Source of the DNA: Synechocystis sp. PCC 7509
GTDB lineage: Bacteria > Cyanobacteriota > Cyanobacteriia > Cyanobacteriales > Chroococcidiopsidaceae
Direction: 5' to 3'
Assembly (NCBI RefSeq): GCF_000332075.2
Contig: NZ_ALVU02000001.1
Coordinates: forward strand, 1,197,193 to 1,261,192
Length of the DNA stretch: 64,000 nucleotides
Made by a program: the position numbers and the translations under genes. The first letter of the stretch is position 1. Every line of letters starts with the position of its first letter. Below the pieces are notes generated by a model, which worked only from the letters and a program-made list of their open reading frames with translations, ran no database searches and had not been told where the DNA came from. This document shows positions 45,601 to 54,448 of the stretch, in pieces.

Positions 45601-45983
45601 AAAACTGGCTCTATTTTGCTCATCAAAGCCCCGGCAGTTTCGTCGCTTAAGGTGGCACTCTCCAAATGCTCTACCGAAGTGCGTAACGTGTCAAACACTT
45701 GCAATAACAGCGATTCTAGTTCGCGATCAACTTGCAGATTAGGAGAATCTTTGAGAATTTTAAAAAAGTCTTCAAAACGGTGAGCTATACGCAAAATGCT
45801 ACTAATTCCTAGCATTGCGGCTCCACCTTTGACCGAGTGAGCGGCTCTAAATAAGTCGTTGACCATTTCCGAGTCTTGGAGCGTGGTTTGCAAGTTCAGC
45901 AATCCTTGCTCAACAGTAACTAAGTGGTCTTTAGCTTCTTCAATGAAGTAGCCCAAAATACGCTGTTGTTGTTCTGGCAGCAT
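42684..45983 (-). CDS. Hybrid CheA/PilL-type chemotaxis histidine kinase
   Basis: 1,099 residues. N-terminal HPt with His49 in RAAHSVKGGAAMLG; a long acidic linker; dimerisation and HATPase_c (HLVNNAIAHGIETPEVR, DDGAGI, GRGIGMDVV); CheW-like domain (ALYCLSDKARIAFPMDG ... EQEIVIKQF); and a C-terminal receiver (VLIVDDSITVRELLS, Asp in VFCDIEMP, Lys in FIKPY). The last gene of the minus-strand pil/che operon; it receives signals from the MCP through CheW and controls type IV pilus motility or phototaxis. Confidence 0.95.
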   Translation of the reverse strand: MLPEQQQRILGYFIEEAKDHLVTVEQGLLNLQTTLQDSEMVNDLFRAAHSVKGGAAMLGISSILRIAHRFEDFFKILKDSPNLQVDRELESLLLQVFDTLRTSVEHLESATLSDETAGALMSKIEPVFTEIDQHLAAGDRIDTQSNEAPILAAFQNDVPLQLRQMLELFKQPQSPAVSQQLQQYCQQLIELGEKFGLPNWMELCQTASGAIANPQNTYRTLAPLVITQLKQAQELVATGQATEIISCEQWQSLIALPAWDTEEDISSSAIANDLFDEFETSDQETTDLFELETNTETPDYLDAEAQSEMLALDNLFTETQTTIQEFPAAQFNFTDLFEDNPQNQNGKVESDSFWDDEVFAPAAEEENLFAAEDDLQVDDRLEQFNYAQELENTDPLLDYEFGDLDKLLEQPPVILGPSTVLQLDPPTDSAANIAQSVEATELSLTASPKRAVFEQMMRVPVKHLDNISNLVGELVVYRNSLEQDQQRLRQFLDNLLNKVQQLSEVGFKMQELYERSLLQSSLTNRKKEGSAAIVSDNSNTHSTGHDFDSLEMDRFTGFHTLTQQMIELIVRVRESSSDIEFVTDETDQVARQFRQVTTQLQEGVTQSRMVTFAEIASRLPRAVRDISLKSGKEAELIINGQDTLIDKVLLEQLYDPMTHLVNNAIAHGIETPEVRLSNGKPPTGKITVQAFYQGNQTVISITDDGAGIDTEKVLAKAIQKGLVSPEKAQTMARLDIYNLLFHPGFSIKDTVDEFAGRGIGMDVVQTSLTGMRGSISTDSTLGVGTTFTIRLPLTLSICKALYCLSDKARIAFPMDGVEQMIELPIKDVVTNAQGETCLPWRDNSLLPFRHLKELLTYNRHLSRGSIYGSGRSEDTISLIVLRSGNAFMAVQVDQVLGEQEIVIKQFEAPAPKPLGVSGATVMGDGRIMPIADVLELMALATGRLQREPINLPDSGDRRIPVRPAVKTEPMVLIVDDSITVRELLSMTFNNAGYRTEQARDGQEAWDKLNDGLPCDIVFCDIEMPRMDGLELLSRIHESANFPNLPIAMLTSRGSDRHRQMAIQLGASGYFIKPYLEEALLDAAQRMLKGEVLVTAPSSV

Positions 45984-46061
45984 AGTAATAGTTTGATTTA
46001 TAGGGTTTAGGTATGGAAGACAAAATCGTTGTGGGTGGCTTTGGAGGTTTTTAAGCTTGCC

Positions 46062-48665
46062 TTACACCCGGAATCGCTCGACAGAATTTAGCAAGTCTCC
46101 GGCTACTCCAGCCAAGCTTTGCAAGGAACCAGAAACGCGCTGGGCTTCTTGAGAAGTTTCTTGGGCTGTTAGTTCTACCGACTGCACTACAGAGGCAACT
46201 TGACGAGAAGTTTCTGTTTGCTGGACTGTATCGGCGGTAATGGAGCGCACTAAAGTATCAATCCGATTTGATACTTGAACGATGTCATTGAGTGACTTTT
46301 TAGCTTGTTCTGCTAAGTTAGTTCCTTGAATAACCTGTTGAGTGCCTTCTTCCATCGCTGTCATTACTGAACCCGTCTCAGTTTGGATTTGTCTAACGAC
46401 TTGTTCGATTTCTTTCAGGGCTTTGGCAATGCGATCTGCTAGTTGACGGACTTCATCCGCTACGATCGCAAATCCTCGCCCAGCTTCTCCGGCTCTTGCT
46501 GCTTCAATACTGGCATTAAGCGCCAATAAGTTGGTTCTAGAAGCAATTTGTGAAATTAAAGCAACAATTTTTGATATTTCTTGCGATGATTCTGCCAATC
46601 TCTTAACTTTGCGCGTTGTTTCTGCCACAGTTTGGCGAATTTCCATAATTCCTTCCACTGTCCGATCTACGGCTTCACCACCTTTAAGGGCGGTCGCGGA
46701 GGCAGAACGGGCAACGGTTTCGGCTTCTTTGGCGCTTTCGGCTACCCGTTGAATTGCATCGGTTAGTACCTGCACAGAATTTAGCGTGACAGCTAATTGC
46801 TCCGCTTGACGCAGGGCATCGGAGGATAAATCGCGGGCAAAAGATTCACTATCTGTTGCACCTTTATTTACTTGCTGGGCGGCGGTTTTTACCTGTTGAA
46901 TGATTTCGCGCAGATTGTGAATTGTCAAGTTAAAGGAATCGGCAACGGCTCCCAAAACGTCGGCGCTAACCTCCGCTTGAACTGTCAAGTCGCCACGAGC
47001 GGCTCCTTCTACGTCATCTAGGAGGCGAATTACTTGGCGTTGTAGTTCTTCTTTAGCTTGTTCTTGTTCTAAAGCTTTGCGTTGCGCTTCTCCCGTTGTC
47101 TCTGATAGTCCTTTGACCATAGTGTTGAAATTGGTCGCTAGTAAACCAAATTCATCTTGGGAATAAACAGTCGCTTGAGCATTGAAGTTGCCAGTCCGCA
47201 GAACTTCAAATTGGGCTTTCAAATCCGCCATTGTTTGGCTGCGGTATTTTGCTGATTTACCTTCCATAACTTTAGTAGTAGCAAAACCTGCAAGTCCGGC
47301 GGCAGCAGCCATAGCTAAACCGCTATTGCGCACGGCAGCGCGACTATCAACGGGCGATAATAGTTGCCCTCCCAGAGTTACGGCCGCTACTACTAAAGTA
47401 GAGACAAATCCTACTGTTACCGCCGTTAGGAAAGGTTTTTTTTCGGTGTTAGCATTATCCCAAAGATTTAACAAGCTATCTTTGTCGCTAGATTTGCTAG
47501 CAGCTACAGGTTCTTGCTGGTAGTTTGGGCTGGAATCTAAAGCATTATTAATGCTAAATACTTCTGCTTCTGCCTGAGCGATCGTTTCTGGCAAGAAAAA
47601 ACCACTACTTGATTCATCGTCGTCATCAGGAAGTAAAAGCGGGCCTGACATATCTTCTAGAGAAGATGAATCCATTGCGTCATCAGCGTTAGTGTTTTCC
47701 TCCTTGTAGGAGCGCAAGTCAAGAGAGTTGGTTTGATGGCTTTGATTACTGGTATCAAAGTAGTCATTGACTTGGTCGCCAACAGCCTTATCTTCAGTAA
47801 CTTGCCCTGCACGATCGCCGTTTTGGCTTAAAAACCCATTTTGCTCAAGATTGGCAGCTAAGTTCTGCTCGTTATTGGCAATATTTTCTATATCTTCTTG
47901 GGTATCAACCAAATGAAACTTATCGAAAGCGATTTCTTGAGTCAAAGTATCTTGAGATGACTTGCCTACAACTAAAAAAGTTTGGTCTTCACTGCTGTCG
48001 GTTTCTGGTGATAAGTGAGAATTACTGTCTCCATCGATACCAAAAAACTCATCGCTGGGGCTATGGTCAATAAGCAAATTGTCTGAATTTTCTTGTTCAG
48101 ATTCTTGAGACTGGTTCCAGGCAAAAGGGTTAGCAGAAGTTTGGAAATCATTGCTGGCGACATCAGCATTTTCTAAATTGCCAAAATCTTCCTCTAAAAA
48201 ATTTTTGCTGCCAAAGTCAAAGCTAGGATTAGGAACATCTGCTGCTAATGGAACTACTTGGAGAGCCGGTAATGAAACATTTTGTGGTTCAGCACTAATT
48301 AAAAAGGTATTTTCTAATTCTGACTCTTGAGAGTTTGAGGTTGCCGTGTCTTGAGTTTCGTACTGATTAACAGCTTCAAGACCACTGCTGGCGCACTCAA
48401 TTAAGTCTAGATCGGTTGTTAAGTCCAGAACTTTTTGATACTGTTCTTTTGCTACGTTGTACTGCTCTAAAATGCAGTAAATGTGACCTCGCAACAAACG
48501 ACTGCTGGGGTCGGTGGGAAAATGCTCGACCAAGCGGTCAACTAGGGTTGCCGCTTCTGGATAGTTGCCTTGAATATAAGCTTTTTGTGCCGCTTGATAT
48601 GCTTGTTCGCGATCGTTGCTTGATGTCATTTGCCCCTCTGCTTGCTGAGATTTCATGCTTGCCAT
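46062..48665 (-). CDS. Methyl-accepting chemotaxis protein (PilJ-like)
   Basis: About 867 residues. The N-terminus is a TPR-like unit ([40 protein letters not shown]), then a long acidic, Ser/Asn-rich linker, two hydrophobic segments ([20 protein letters not shown] and [13 protein letters not shown]), HAMP-type sequence, and the MA domain with the hairpin tip [20 protein letters not shown]. The sensor side is cytoplasmic instead of periplasmic, as in cyanobacterial PilJ. Start: ATG at 48665, or at 48656, which overlaps the CheW stop (ATGA). Confidence 0.93.
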   Translation of the reverse strand: MASMKSQQAEGQMTSSNDREQAYQAAQKAYIQGNYPEAATLVDRLVEHFPTDPSSRLLRGHIYCILEQYNVAKEQYQKVLDLTTDLDLIECASSGLEAVNQYETQDTATSNSQESELENTFLISAEPQNVSLPALQVVPLAADVPNPSFDFGSKNFLEEDFGNLENADVASNDFQTSANPFAWNQSQESEQENSDNLLIDHSPSDEFFGIDGDSNSHLSPETDSSEDQTFLVVGKSSQDTLTQEIAFDKFHLVDTQEDIENIANNEQNLAANLEQNGFLSQNGDRAGQVTEDKAVGDQVNDYFDTSNQSHQTNSLDLRSYKEENTNADDAMDSSSLEDMSGPLLLPDDDDESSSGFFLPETIAQAEAEVFSINNALDSSPNYQQEPVAASKSSDKDSLLNLWDNANTEKKPFLTAVTVGFVSTLVVAAVTLGGQLLSPVDSRAAVRNSGLAMAAAAGLAGFATTKVMEGKSAKYRSQTMADLKAQFEVLRTGNFNAQATVYSQDEFGLLATNFNTMVKGLSETTGEAQRKALEQEQAKEELQRQVIRLLDDVEGAARGDLTVQAEVSADVLGAVADSFNLTIHNLREIIQQVKTAAQQVNKGATDSESFARDLSSDALRQAEQLAVTLNSVQVLTDAIQRVAESAKEAETVARSASATALKGGEAVDRTVEGIMEIRQTVAETTRKVKRLAESSQEISKIVALISQIASRTNLLALNASIEAARAGEAGRGFAIVADEVRQLADRIAKALKEIEQVVRQIQTETGSVMTAMEEGTQQVIQGTNLAEQAKKSLNDIVQVSNRIDTLVRSITADTVQQTETSRQVASVVQSVELTAQETSQEAQRVSGSLQSLAGVAGDLLNSVERFRV

Positions 48666-49180
48666 AGCCTACTTTGTATGATTGCTTTTTGCTCCAGCAG
48701 TTGCAGGCTTTTATTGGTAAGCTCATCTAGCATCCACTCACCGCGTACAAATACGTTTGCTGTACTGTCTGGATTGTTTATTTGTTGTACTTCTTCCACA
48801 TCTAGCCATTCCATCCCCACTATGCGATCGACGGCTAACCCAACCATAATCTCTTGTTCTTCAACGGCGATGACCGAAATCTCCGCTCGTTCTGTATTTA
48901 GAGCATTTGGTTCGCCCAGAAAGTAACCTAGGTCGGCAACCCAAATTACTCTACCGCGCAAGTTTAGCGTCCCTAAAAGCGCGTAAGGGGCATTGGGAAT
49001 TGGTGTAATTCGATCTAGAGGCGCGGAAATTACTTCACGGACTGCTGTTGCTGGGAGGGCAAATTCTTGATTTGAAGCTACGTAAAAACGCAGGTACAGT
49101 TCGCCTTCTTTGCTTTCTAAGTCTTGAAATTCAGTTAAATGTTGCTTGGGGCTGCTACTGGTTAACGAGTTGGGTTCCAT
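48653..49180 (-). CDS. CheW-like coupling protein (PilI-like)
   Basis: 175 residues from the ATG at 49180, five bases after the CheY stop; a TTG at 49189 would overlap that stop. CheW fold: [77 protein letters not shown]. Couples the MCP to CheA. Its stop overlaps the MCP start region. Confidence 0.93.
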   Translation of the reverse strand: MEPNSLTSSSPKQHLTEFQDLESKEGELYLRFYVASNQEFALPATAVREVISAPLDRITPIPNAPYALLGTLNLRGRVIWVADLGYFLGEPNALNTERAEISVIAVEEQEIMVGLAVDRIVGMEWLDVEEVQQINNPDSTANVFVRGEWMLDELTNKSLQLLEQKAIIQSRLWQA

Positions 49181-49185
49181 AGTGT

Positions 49186-49551
49186 TCAACCTCGAAGTAA
49201 TTGTTTGACTGTTCCAACCAATTCTTTTGGTTGAAACGGTTTGACAATATAAGCATCCGCGCCTTGTTTCATTCCCCAGTAACGGTCGAATTCTTCGCCT
49301 TTAGAGGAACACATGACTACTGGTACACCCTGGGTTTTGGGGTCGGTTTTCAAGCGACGACACACCTCGTAGCCATTCATTCTGGGCATGACAATATCTA
49401 GCACAACTATATCTGGACGAAAACTTTGGATTTGTTCCAATGCTTCCATGCCGTCTGTCGCGATCGCTACCACTAAGCCACTACCTTTGAGAAGATCGGT
49501 AATCATCTCTCTTTGGGTAATACTATCTTCTACAACTAAAACTGTACTCAT
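49186..49551 (-). CDS. CheY-like response regulator (PilH-like)
   Basis: 121 residues from the ATG at 49551 (MSTVLVVEDSITQREM), where receiver domains begin; an upstream start at 49605 has no support. Acidic pocket ED; phosphoacceptor Asp in IVVLDIVMPRMNGYEVC; Ser in VMCSSKG; Lys in IVKPFQP. A stand-alone receiver that likely drives pilus retraction or extension. First gene of the tight che block. Confidence 0.94.
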   Translation of the reverse strand: MSTVLVVEDSITQREMITDLLKGSGLVVAIATDGMEALEQIQSFRPDIVVLDIVMPRMNGYEVCRRLKTDPKTQGVPVVMCSSKGEEFDRYWGMKQGADAYIVKPFQPKELVGTVKQLLRG

Positions 49552-50003
49552 AATTGCTAATTTGCCTTTTGGTTCAAACGCTCCCCTACGGAAACGAACT
49601 ACCATGGTTTATCCTAATAACGTTTAATCAATTTAAGTAACTGATGACTAGAATAGTTACTTTTTGACTAAATAGTAACGATGAAATTATGTAAGCTAAT
49701 TTTTTATATAGATTTTTATTTCATCGAACTTTCAAGTAATAATGCGCCTAGCGTGTAAATAAAACATCTTAGAAAAGTTGAAAAATACACGTTAAATATT
49801 TCATGTTTAAGATCAATCCTCAGTTTTGATGGAGATTTAGACTAGCGTCTCTAACTAAACTACAAAACAAACTTAACGCTACCAGTGCTATGTATCCAAG
49901 CGAAAATTCACTGAGAACTAGGTCAAAATAGATTAAAGCAAGCTTTTATATCAGTGAATGTACGCAGAGAATAACCAGGTAAGAAAATTATTGATGGCTC
50001 AAT
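49552..50003. other. Gap between the DUF4388-REC gene and CheY
   Basis: About 450 AT-rich bases without a gene on either strand. It probably carries the promoter of the cheY-cheW-mcp-cheA block, separating it from the gene at 50004. Confidence 0.6.
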
Positions 50004-51239
50004 TTATTTACTAAGTTTTGGGTAATCAATAATGCTAGGAAAATTTAGATATTTTTCTAGTAATGTTAATAATTGGGTTTCGGTAACTGGGGCAACTAAA
50101 TAATCTGTAGCTCCAAGCATTCGGGCTTTGATGCTTTCAATATAAAGGCTTTGAGGACTCAAGATTATAATCGGCGTAGCTCGAAACAAACTAGAGCGCC
50201 GGAGCATTGCACAAAATTCGTAGCCATCTAGGGACGAGGATGATGTTGCTAAGTCACAAAAAATCAAATCTGGCTTGACTTGAAATACCTGGCTAAGAGC
50301 CGTAGCCGCATTCTCAAAAAAAACAGCTTCGATTTGTTGATGGTACTGGCTCAAAACAGATTTAAAAACTTGAGAATTTGCTGAGAACTCAGTAATACAA
50401 GCAATTTTTAGGGTTTTGGCGGGCGAAAAAAGTTGCAGGTTCTCGGTATGAGCAGCGATGCTATTGGTAGGGGGAGACACTAACTGTACCCAACCTTTTT
50501 GAATAAAGGGATAAATTGCTCTAGCAACAGTCACTAACTCTCGGTTGAGATAGCGGGCTAATTGCCGCAAAGAAGTTTTGCCGTCAGCCCAATGCTCCAA
50601 ATGTTGCACGGTAGAAGCAGGCAAATATTGATGCAATTTTAGTTTGTCTGTAATTATTGGACACTGATGCAGGGAAGTGATGTGAGGATGGAGTTGCTTC
50701 CATTGTTGCATCTGCTGCATGGTTTTTATGACTGCGGAGCTAATTTTTAGGGTAGTTAACTGCGGTGCTAAGGCAAATCCGCTTTCAAAAATAAAAGTGC
50801 CTTGATGCAAACTGAGCAAGTCAAATAGCGTTTCATGAATAATGCTATGAATAATTCTGCGTCCCTGACTTGGAGTTAGGAAATTATGTTCTAGCAGCGA
50901 CCACAAATAAGTATATTCAAGGATATTATTGGCTTGACTACAGGAAAGTTTTAGATTGTCAAGGGTGGGAGCTACTTGATAGCGGTAGAGATAATCGCGC
51001 AGGCGCAATAAATCGTTATTGCTATCAGTGGTATAGATAATTTGACCATTGAGAAAAAAAATAAACCAAGAGCGAGTTGGCAAAGATGAAGAACTGTGTA
51101 ATCCTAGGCTTGGATCTATATCTCGATTGGGAGTTATGCGATCGCCATAGGCTTCTATAAATAGTTCGCCAGTTCGCTGACCAACTTCAATCAATTGGAG
51201 AATACTACGGATATCGATTTCATTTAGATTTCCTTGCAT
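50004..51239 (-). CDS. DUF4388-receiver protein (PatA/PilG-like)
   Basis: 411 residues. N-terminal DUF4388/PATAN domain (MQGNLNEIDIRSILQLIEVG, QRTGELFIEAYG, WFIFFLNGQIIYTT), a helical middle, and a C-terminal receiver-like domain. The receiver keeps an Asp (LIFCDLATSS) but the acidic pocket reads ACITEFSAN and the conserved Lys is Ala (YLVAPVTE), so phosphorylation is uncertain. PatA-like regulators in cyanobacteria act in motility and phototaxis by binding pilus factors. Confidence 0.9.
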   Translation of the reverse strand: MQGNLNEIDIRSILQLIEVGQRTGELFIEAYGDRITPNRDIDPSLGLHSSSSLPTRSWFIFFLNGQIIYTTDSNNDLLRLRDYLYRYQVAPTLDNLKLSCSQANNILEYTYLWSLLEHNFLTPSQGRRIIHSIIHETLFDLLSLHQGTFIFESGFALAPQLTTLKISSAVIKTMQQMQQWKQLHPHITSLHQCPIITDKLKLHQYLPASTVQHLEHWADGKTSLRQLARYLNRELVTVARAIYPFIQKGWVQLVSPPTNSIAAHTENLQLFSPAKTLKIACITEFSANSQVFKSVLSQYHQQIEAVFFENAATALSQVFQVKPDLIFCDLATSSSSLDGYEFCAMLRRSSLFRATPIIILSPQSLYIESIKARMLGATDYLVAPVTETQLLTLLEKYLNFPSIIDYPKLSK

Positions 51240-51720
51240 TTAACTAAACGCTCCCATGATTTTAATCAGTGTTATGGTCTGAGTTAATTCTGCCCAAGGA
51301 TAGATAAAAATGTCTCTATGGAAGTAAAAATTTATGCAAGATTGTATGGACTTAAGAAATCTTATTGTTAAAAAGTTAAAAATTATGAGCGCACCAATTA
51401 GTGAGTGGATAAATAGCAAGTTGAGGCAACGCTGGGTTTAATTAGGTTACTTAAAGAAGGATTTTAGTTGCCGATATGTAACAAATAATCTGCAATCACG
51501 TAGTCTTAGAGCTTATATAGTAGCTAGTAGTACTGCCTTAGTTAGTCCAAAATCAAAGCAAAAAAGTTTGGCATTTAGCGATATGCAAGCCAAGGTAAAA
51601 GAAGAAAACTTCTTTATTTTGCTTTAAGGGCTAAGTTCAATGTCGGCGGACTAAATAATTTTTCAAGGAAAGGTTTGATCCCAAAATTGGGCATTAGGTA
51701 TATTTAAGAGGGCGATCGGC
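51240..51720. other. Divergent promoter region, motility locus
   Basis: About 480 bases between the PatA-like gene and hmpF, AT-rich, no gene seen. Both flanking genes must be started from here. Confidence 0.6.
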
Positions 51721-53445
51721 GTGCTGTATTTAGCAGAAGTACAAAAGCAAAAAAGTAAGACTGGATTTATGGGGGCCGCAAAGGCGGAATTGAAGTTGCT
51801 GGCTTATCAACGGCCAGATCAAAGCTGGGCTGCCGTCCAAGGAGAAGAAGCGATCGCGGCAGAAGAAGCCAACAATTTTAATACTGGGGTATTAGTATTA
51901 GCAGACTTAAATGCCAATAGACAAGCGCAGCAAATCCGCGAGGCTGGTCGCCCACTGGTGGGAATATTACAAAGTTTTTCCCGCCAGATGGAAAAAGCTA
52001 AAGGTCAGGAAGAAGAAATTGAGCAATGGAAGCAATCTTTAACTTATCAAAGTGAGGAATTAAACCGCCGTAATACCGAGCTAGAAGGGCGGCTAGAGGA
52101 GTTAGAGCATATAGAGGAAGATTTTCATCGTCTGGAAATGCAAAAACAAGCCTTTGCTACCGCCCAAAACAATGTCGAACAATTGCAAGCGGAAGTTGAT
52201 CGCAGTCGTGGCGAATTAGAAGGTGCTTGGGAACACTTGCGAGGGGAACAGTTGCGCTTGGTAGATAAGCAGGGTAGCTTGTTAGACGATGAAACTAAGC
52301 AGCAATTGCAACAATTGCTCGATCTAATAGTTAGTAGTATTGCCCCCAAAGCAGCTTTAAAAGAACAGCTAAATTTCTCTACAGAGACTGTCAATAACCA
52401 GCAAAATATTTTGAGCTACCACTGGCAACAGTTGGAGCAACAACGCGCTAATGCCCAACAGCAGCAAGAAGAAGTCGATAGTCTTAAATCGATGTTGACT
52501 AATCGGCAAACCCAGTGGGATACAGAGCAAAAGGCTATGGAGACGGCGTTAGTGGAATTACAGGTGCAAAAATTAGCCCTTAATCACAAGCAAGACGAGG
52601 CGCAAATTCTTGGCATCAAATTACGCAAGCAAGAGGAAATTTATCACCAAATCCATTGCTTAGTTGATCCAGAGGCGGTTGATAGCGCTCAAAATTTGGA
52701 CTTAGAGGCACTTGAAAATATGTCTTTAGACCAGCTACAGCAGGTAATCCAAGATTTGCAACGAGATTTGGAAGGTGCTTCAGGTTTTGTCTACGATCAA
52801 GAGGAAGAACTGAGGCTTTTGCAGCAAAATATTGATGACTTGCAAGCAAAGGTGAGCCATGGGCATGAAAGCGATCGCTCTAGGCTGCAAACGGAATTAG
52901 CCGATGAACGAGACACTTATGAGTTTTTAGATCAAACTTTAGTTGGTCAGCGCCAAAACTTGCAGGAACGCAAACAAGTTTTAAATCAGCATCAGTCAGT
53001 GCTGTGGCGGCGGCAAGGAATTACTCCAGCTAATAGACAAGAGGACTATAAAATTGATTTGAGTCCGATTCTGGTGCAAGTTGACGCAATTAAGCAGCAA
53101 CAAGCAAAAGAACTGCAAAAGATCGAACAGGAAATTACCCAATTGGGGGCAGATATTCAGCCCTTGCAAGAAAATGTTTCTCGCCAAATCAATACGCAGC
53201 AAACTGTTCGCCAGCAGTTGCAAGAGTTGGCGGAAAATTTGTACTCTCAATTGTCATTAACGGCGCAGTGCTGGGGCAAAGTACATCTTTACCAAGAAAT
53301 GCTCCAACCGGTGCAAGATAATTTGGATGAGTTAAAACATAAGCTAGGGGCAATTGCTGTCAATATCGAACAATTGGAAATTTCCAGCGAGCAAATTCAA
53401 GTAGAGCAAATCCGGGAAAAGCTGTCAAATCTGGCAGTTCGTTAG
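51721..53445 (+). CDS. hmpF: Pilus motility taxis protein HmpF
   Basis: 574 residues from a GTG at 51721 (LYLAEVQKQKSK follows), with GAGGG upstream. An N-terminal globular part (FMGAAKAELKLLAYQRPDQS, VLVLADLNANRQAQ) is followed by a Gln/Glu-rich coiled coil from about residue 95 to the end. HmpF localises to cell poles and activates type IV pili in Nostoc hormogonia. Its place beside the pil/che operon agrees. Convergent with tilS, 12 bases apart. Confidence 0.93.
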   Translation: MLYLAEVQKQKSKTGFMGAAKAELKLLAYQRPDQSWAAVQGEEAIAAEEANNFNTGVLVLADLNANRQAQQIREAGRPLVGILQSFSRQMEKAKGQEEEIEQWKQSLTYQSEELNRRNTELEGRLEELEHIEEDFHRLEMQKQAFATAQNNVEQLQAEVDRSRGELEGAWEHLRGEQLRLVDKQGSLLDDETKQQLQQLLDLIVSSIAPKAALKEQLNFSTETVNNQQNILSYHWQQLEQQRANAQQQQEEVDSLKSMLTNRQTQWDTEQKAMETALVELQVQKLALNHKQDEAQILGIKLRKQEEIYHQIHCLVDPEAVDSAQNLDLEALENMSLDQLQQVIQDLQRDLEGASGFVYDQEEELRLLQQNIDDLQAKVSHGHESDRSRLQTELADERDTYEFLDQTLVGQRQNLQERKQVLNQHQSVLWRRQGITPANRQEDYKIDLSPILVQVDAIKQQQAKELQKIEQEITQLGADIQPLQENVSRQINTQQTVRQQLQELAENLYSQLSLTAQCWGKVHLYQEMLQPVQDNLDELKHKLGAIAVNIEQLEISSEQIQVEQIREKLSNLAVR

Positions 53446-53457
53446 CGAAAAATGTTT

Positions 53458-54444
53458 TTAGGGTGGGGTTAAGAAAATCCAGCCATTTTCTACTCTAGCG
53501 ATCGCTCCTCCAAAAAAAGGATCGGTTTGGGTGTGATTGGGGGCGTAAACCAGGGCGATTAATTTCTCAATTTGCTCGAAGTTAGGACTGCGATTTAGGA
53601 GTTGAAAAAGCCATTGACGTAAAACTCGGCGTTGTAGGGCTAGAGGTGAAGCTTGCAGCACTTGACAGTTTAGTTTTAGTGGTTCTGTGGGATGACAAGC
53701 GGCTTGGGCGTGCAACTGTTGGGCGGTAAATTCTAAATACTCTACTTCAGAATGCAATAATTCAGCAGTTTGAGCTAAAGCCGTTTCTACTTGGGGATTA
53801 AAGTTGTATAAGTAGGGCAATAATTCGTGGCGAATCCGGTTGCGGGCATATTTCAAATCTTGATTTGTGCTATCTTCCCAGACAGGCAACTGCATAGCTT
53901 GACAAAATTGAGCAGTGGCGGCTCTTTGAACTTGGAGTAAAGGGCGAATTAATTGGAGTCCAGAATCGAGGGAACGCTGCCAAGTAAGCGCCTGTAGGCC
54001 ATCGGCTCCGCTACCACGAATTAAATTGTAAAGCAGTGTTTCAGCGCGATCGCTGCTTGTATGTCCCGTCACAATGTAGTGGTAATCGTTGGCTGTCGCA
54101 ATTTCCCTTAAAGCCTCGTAGCGCCATAATCTTGCCGCAGCTTCGCTCTGTAAGGAACGGTCTGTTATCGCTCCGTAATAGGGGATTGACCAAGCACTAG
54201 CCAGGGTTTCGACATGGAGGGCATTAGCCTCGCAATCGGTGCGAGTGCGATGATTGCAATGGGCGATCGCCAGCTTCCAGCGCCATTTAGGTTGCAAGTC
54301 TAGTAAAAGTTTGATTAAGCATAAAGAATCTTGCCCCCCGGAGACGGCAATTAGTAAGCGCTGATTTTTGGGTAGTAGCTGGCGCAACTTCAATGTGCGG
54401 TGCAATTGGGCATGGAGCGGTGTCCAGAGGGGCAAGTCGCTCAT
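53458..54444 (-). CDS. tilS: tRNA(Ile)-lysidine synthase
   Basis: 328 residues, the shorter cyanobacterial form. P-loop-like AVSGGQDSLCLIKLL; AHCNHRTR; GHTSSDRAETLLYNLIRGSG; ENARNRIRHELLPYL-type segment here YARNRIRHELLPYL. It modifies C34 of tRNA-Ile(CAU) with lysine. It starts four bases after the stop of the beta-barrel gene, so is presumably co-transcribed with the exopolysaccharide operon, an unexpected place for an essential tRNA gene. Confidence 0.96.
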   Translation of the reverse strand: MSDLPLWTPLHAQLHRTLKLRQLLPKNQRLLIAVSGGQDSLCLIKLLLDLQPKWRWKLAIAHCNHRTRTDCEANALHVETLASAWSIPYYGAITDRSLQSEAAARLWRYEALREIATANDYHYIVTGHTSSDRAETLLYNLIRGSGADGLQALTWQRSLDSGLQLIRPLLQVQRAATAQFCQAMQLPVWEDSTNQDLKYARNRIRHELLPYLYNFNPQVETALAQTAELLHSEVEYLEFTAQQLHAQAACHPTEPLKLNCQVLQASPLALQRRVLRQWLFQLLNRSPNFEQIEKLIALVYAPNHTQTDPFFGGAIARVENGWIFLTPP

Positions 54445-54448
54445 GATT

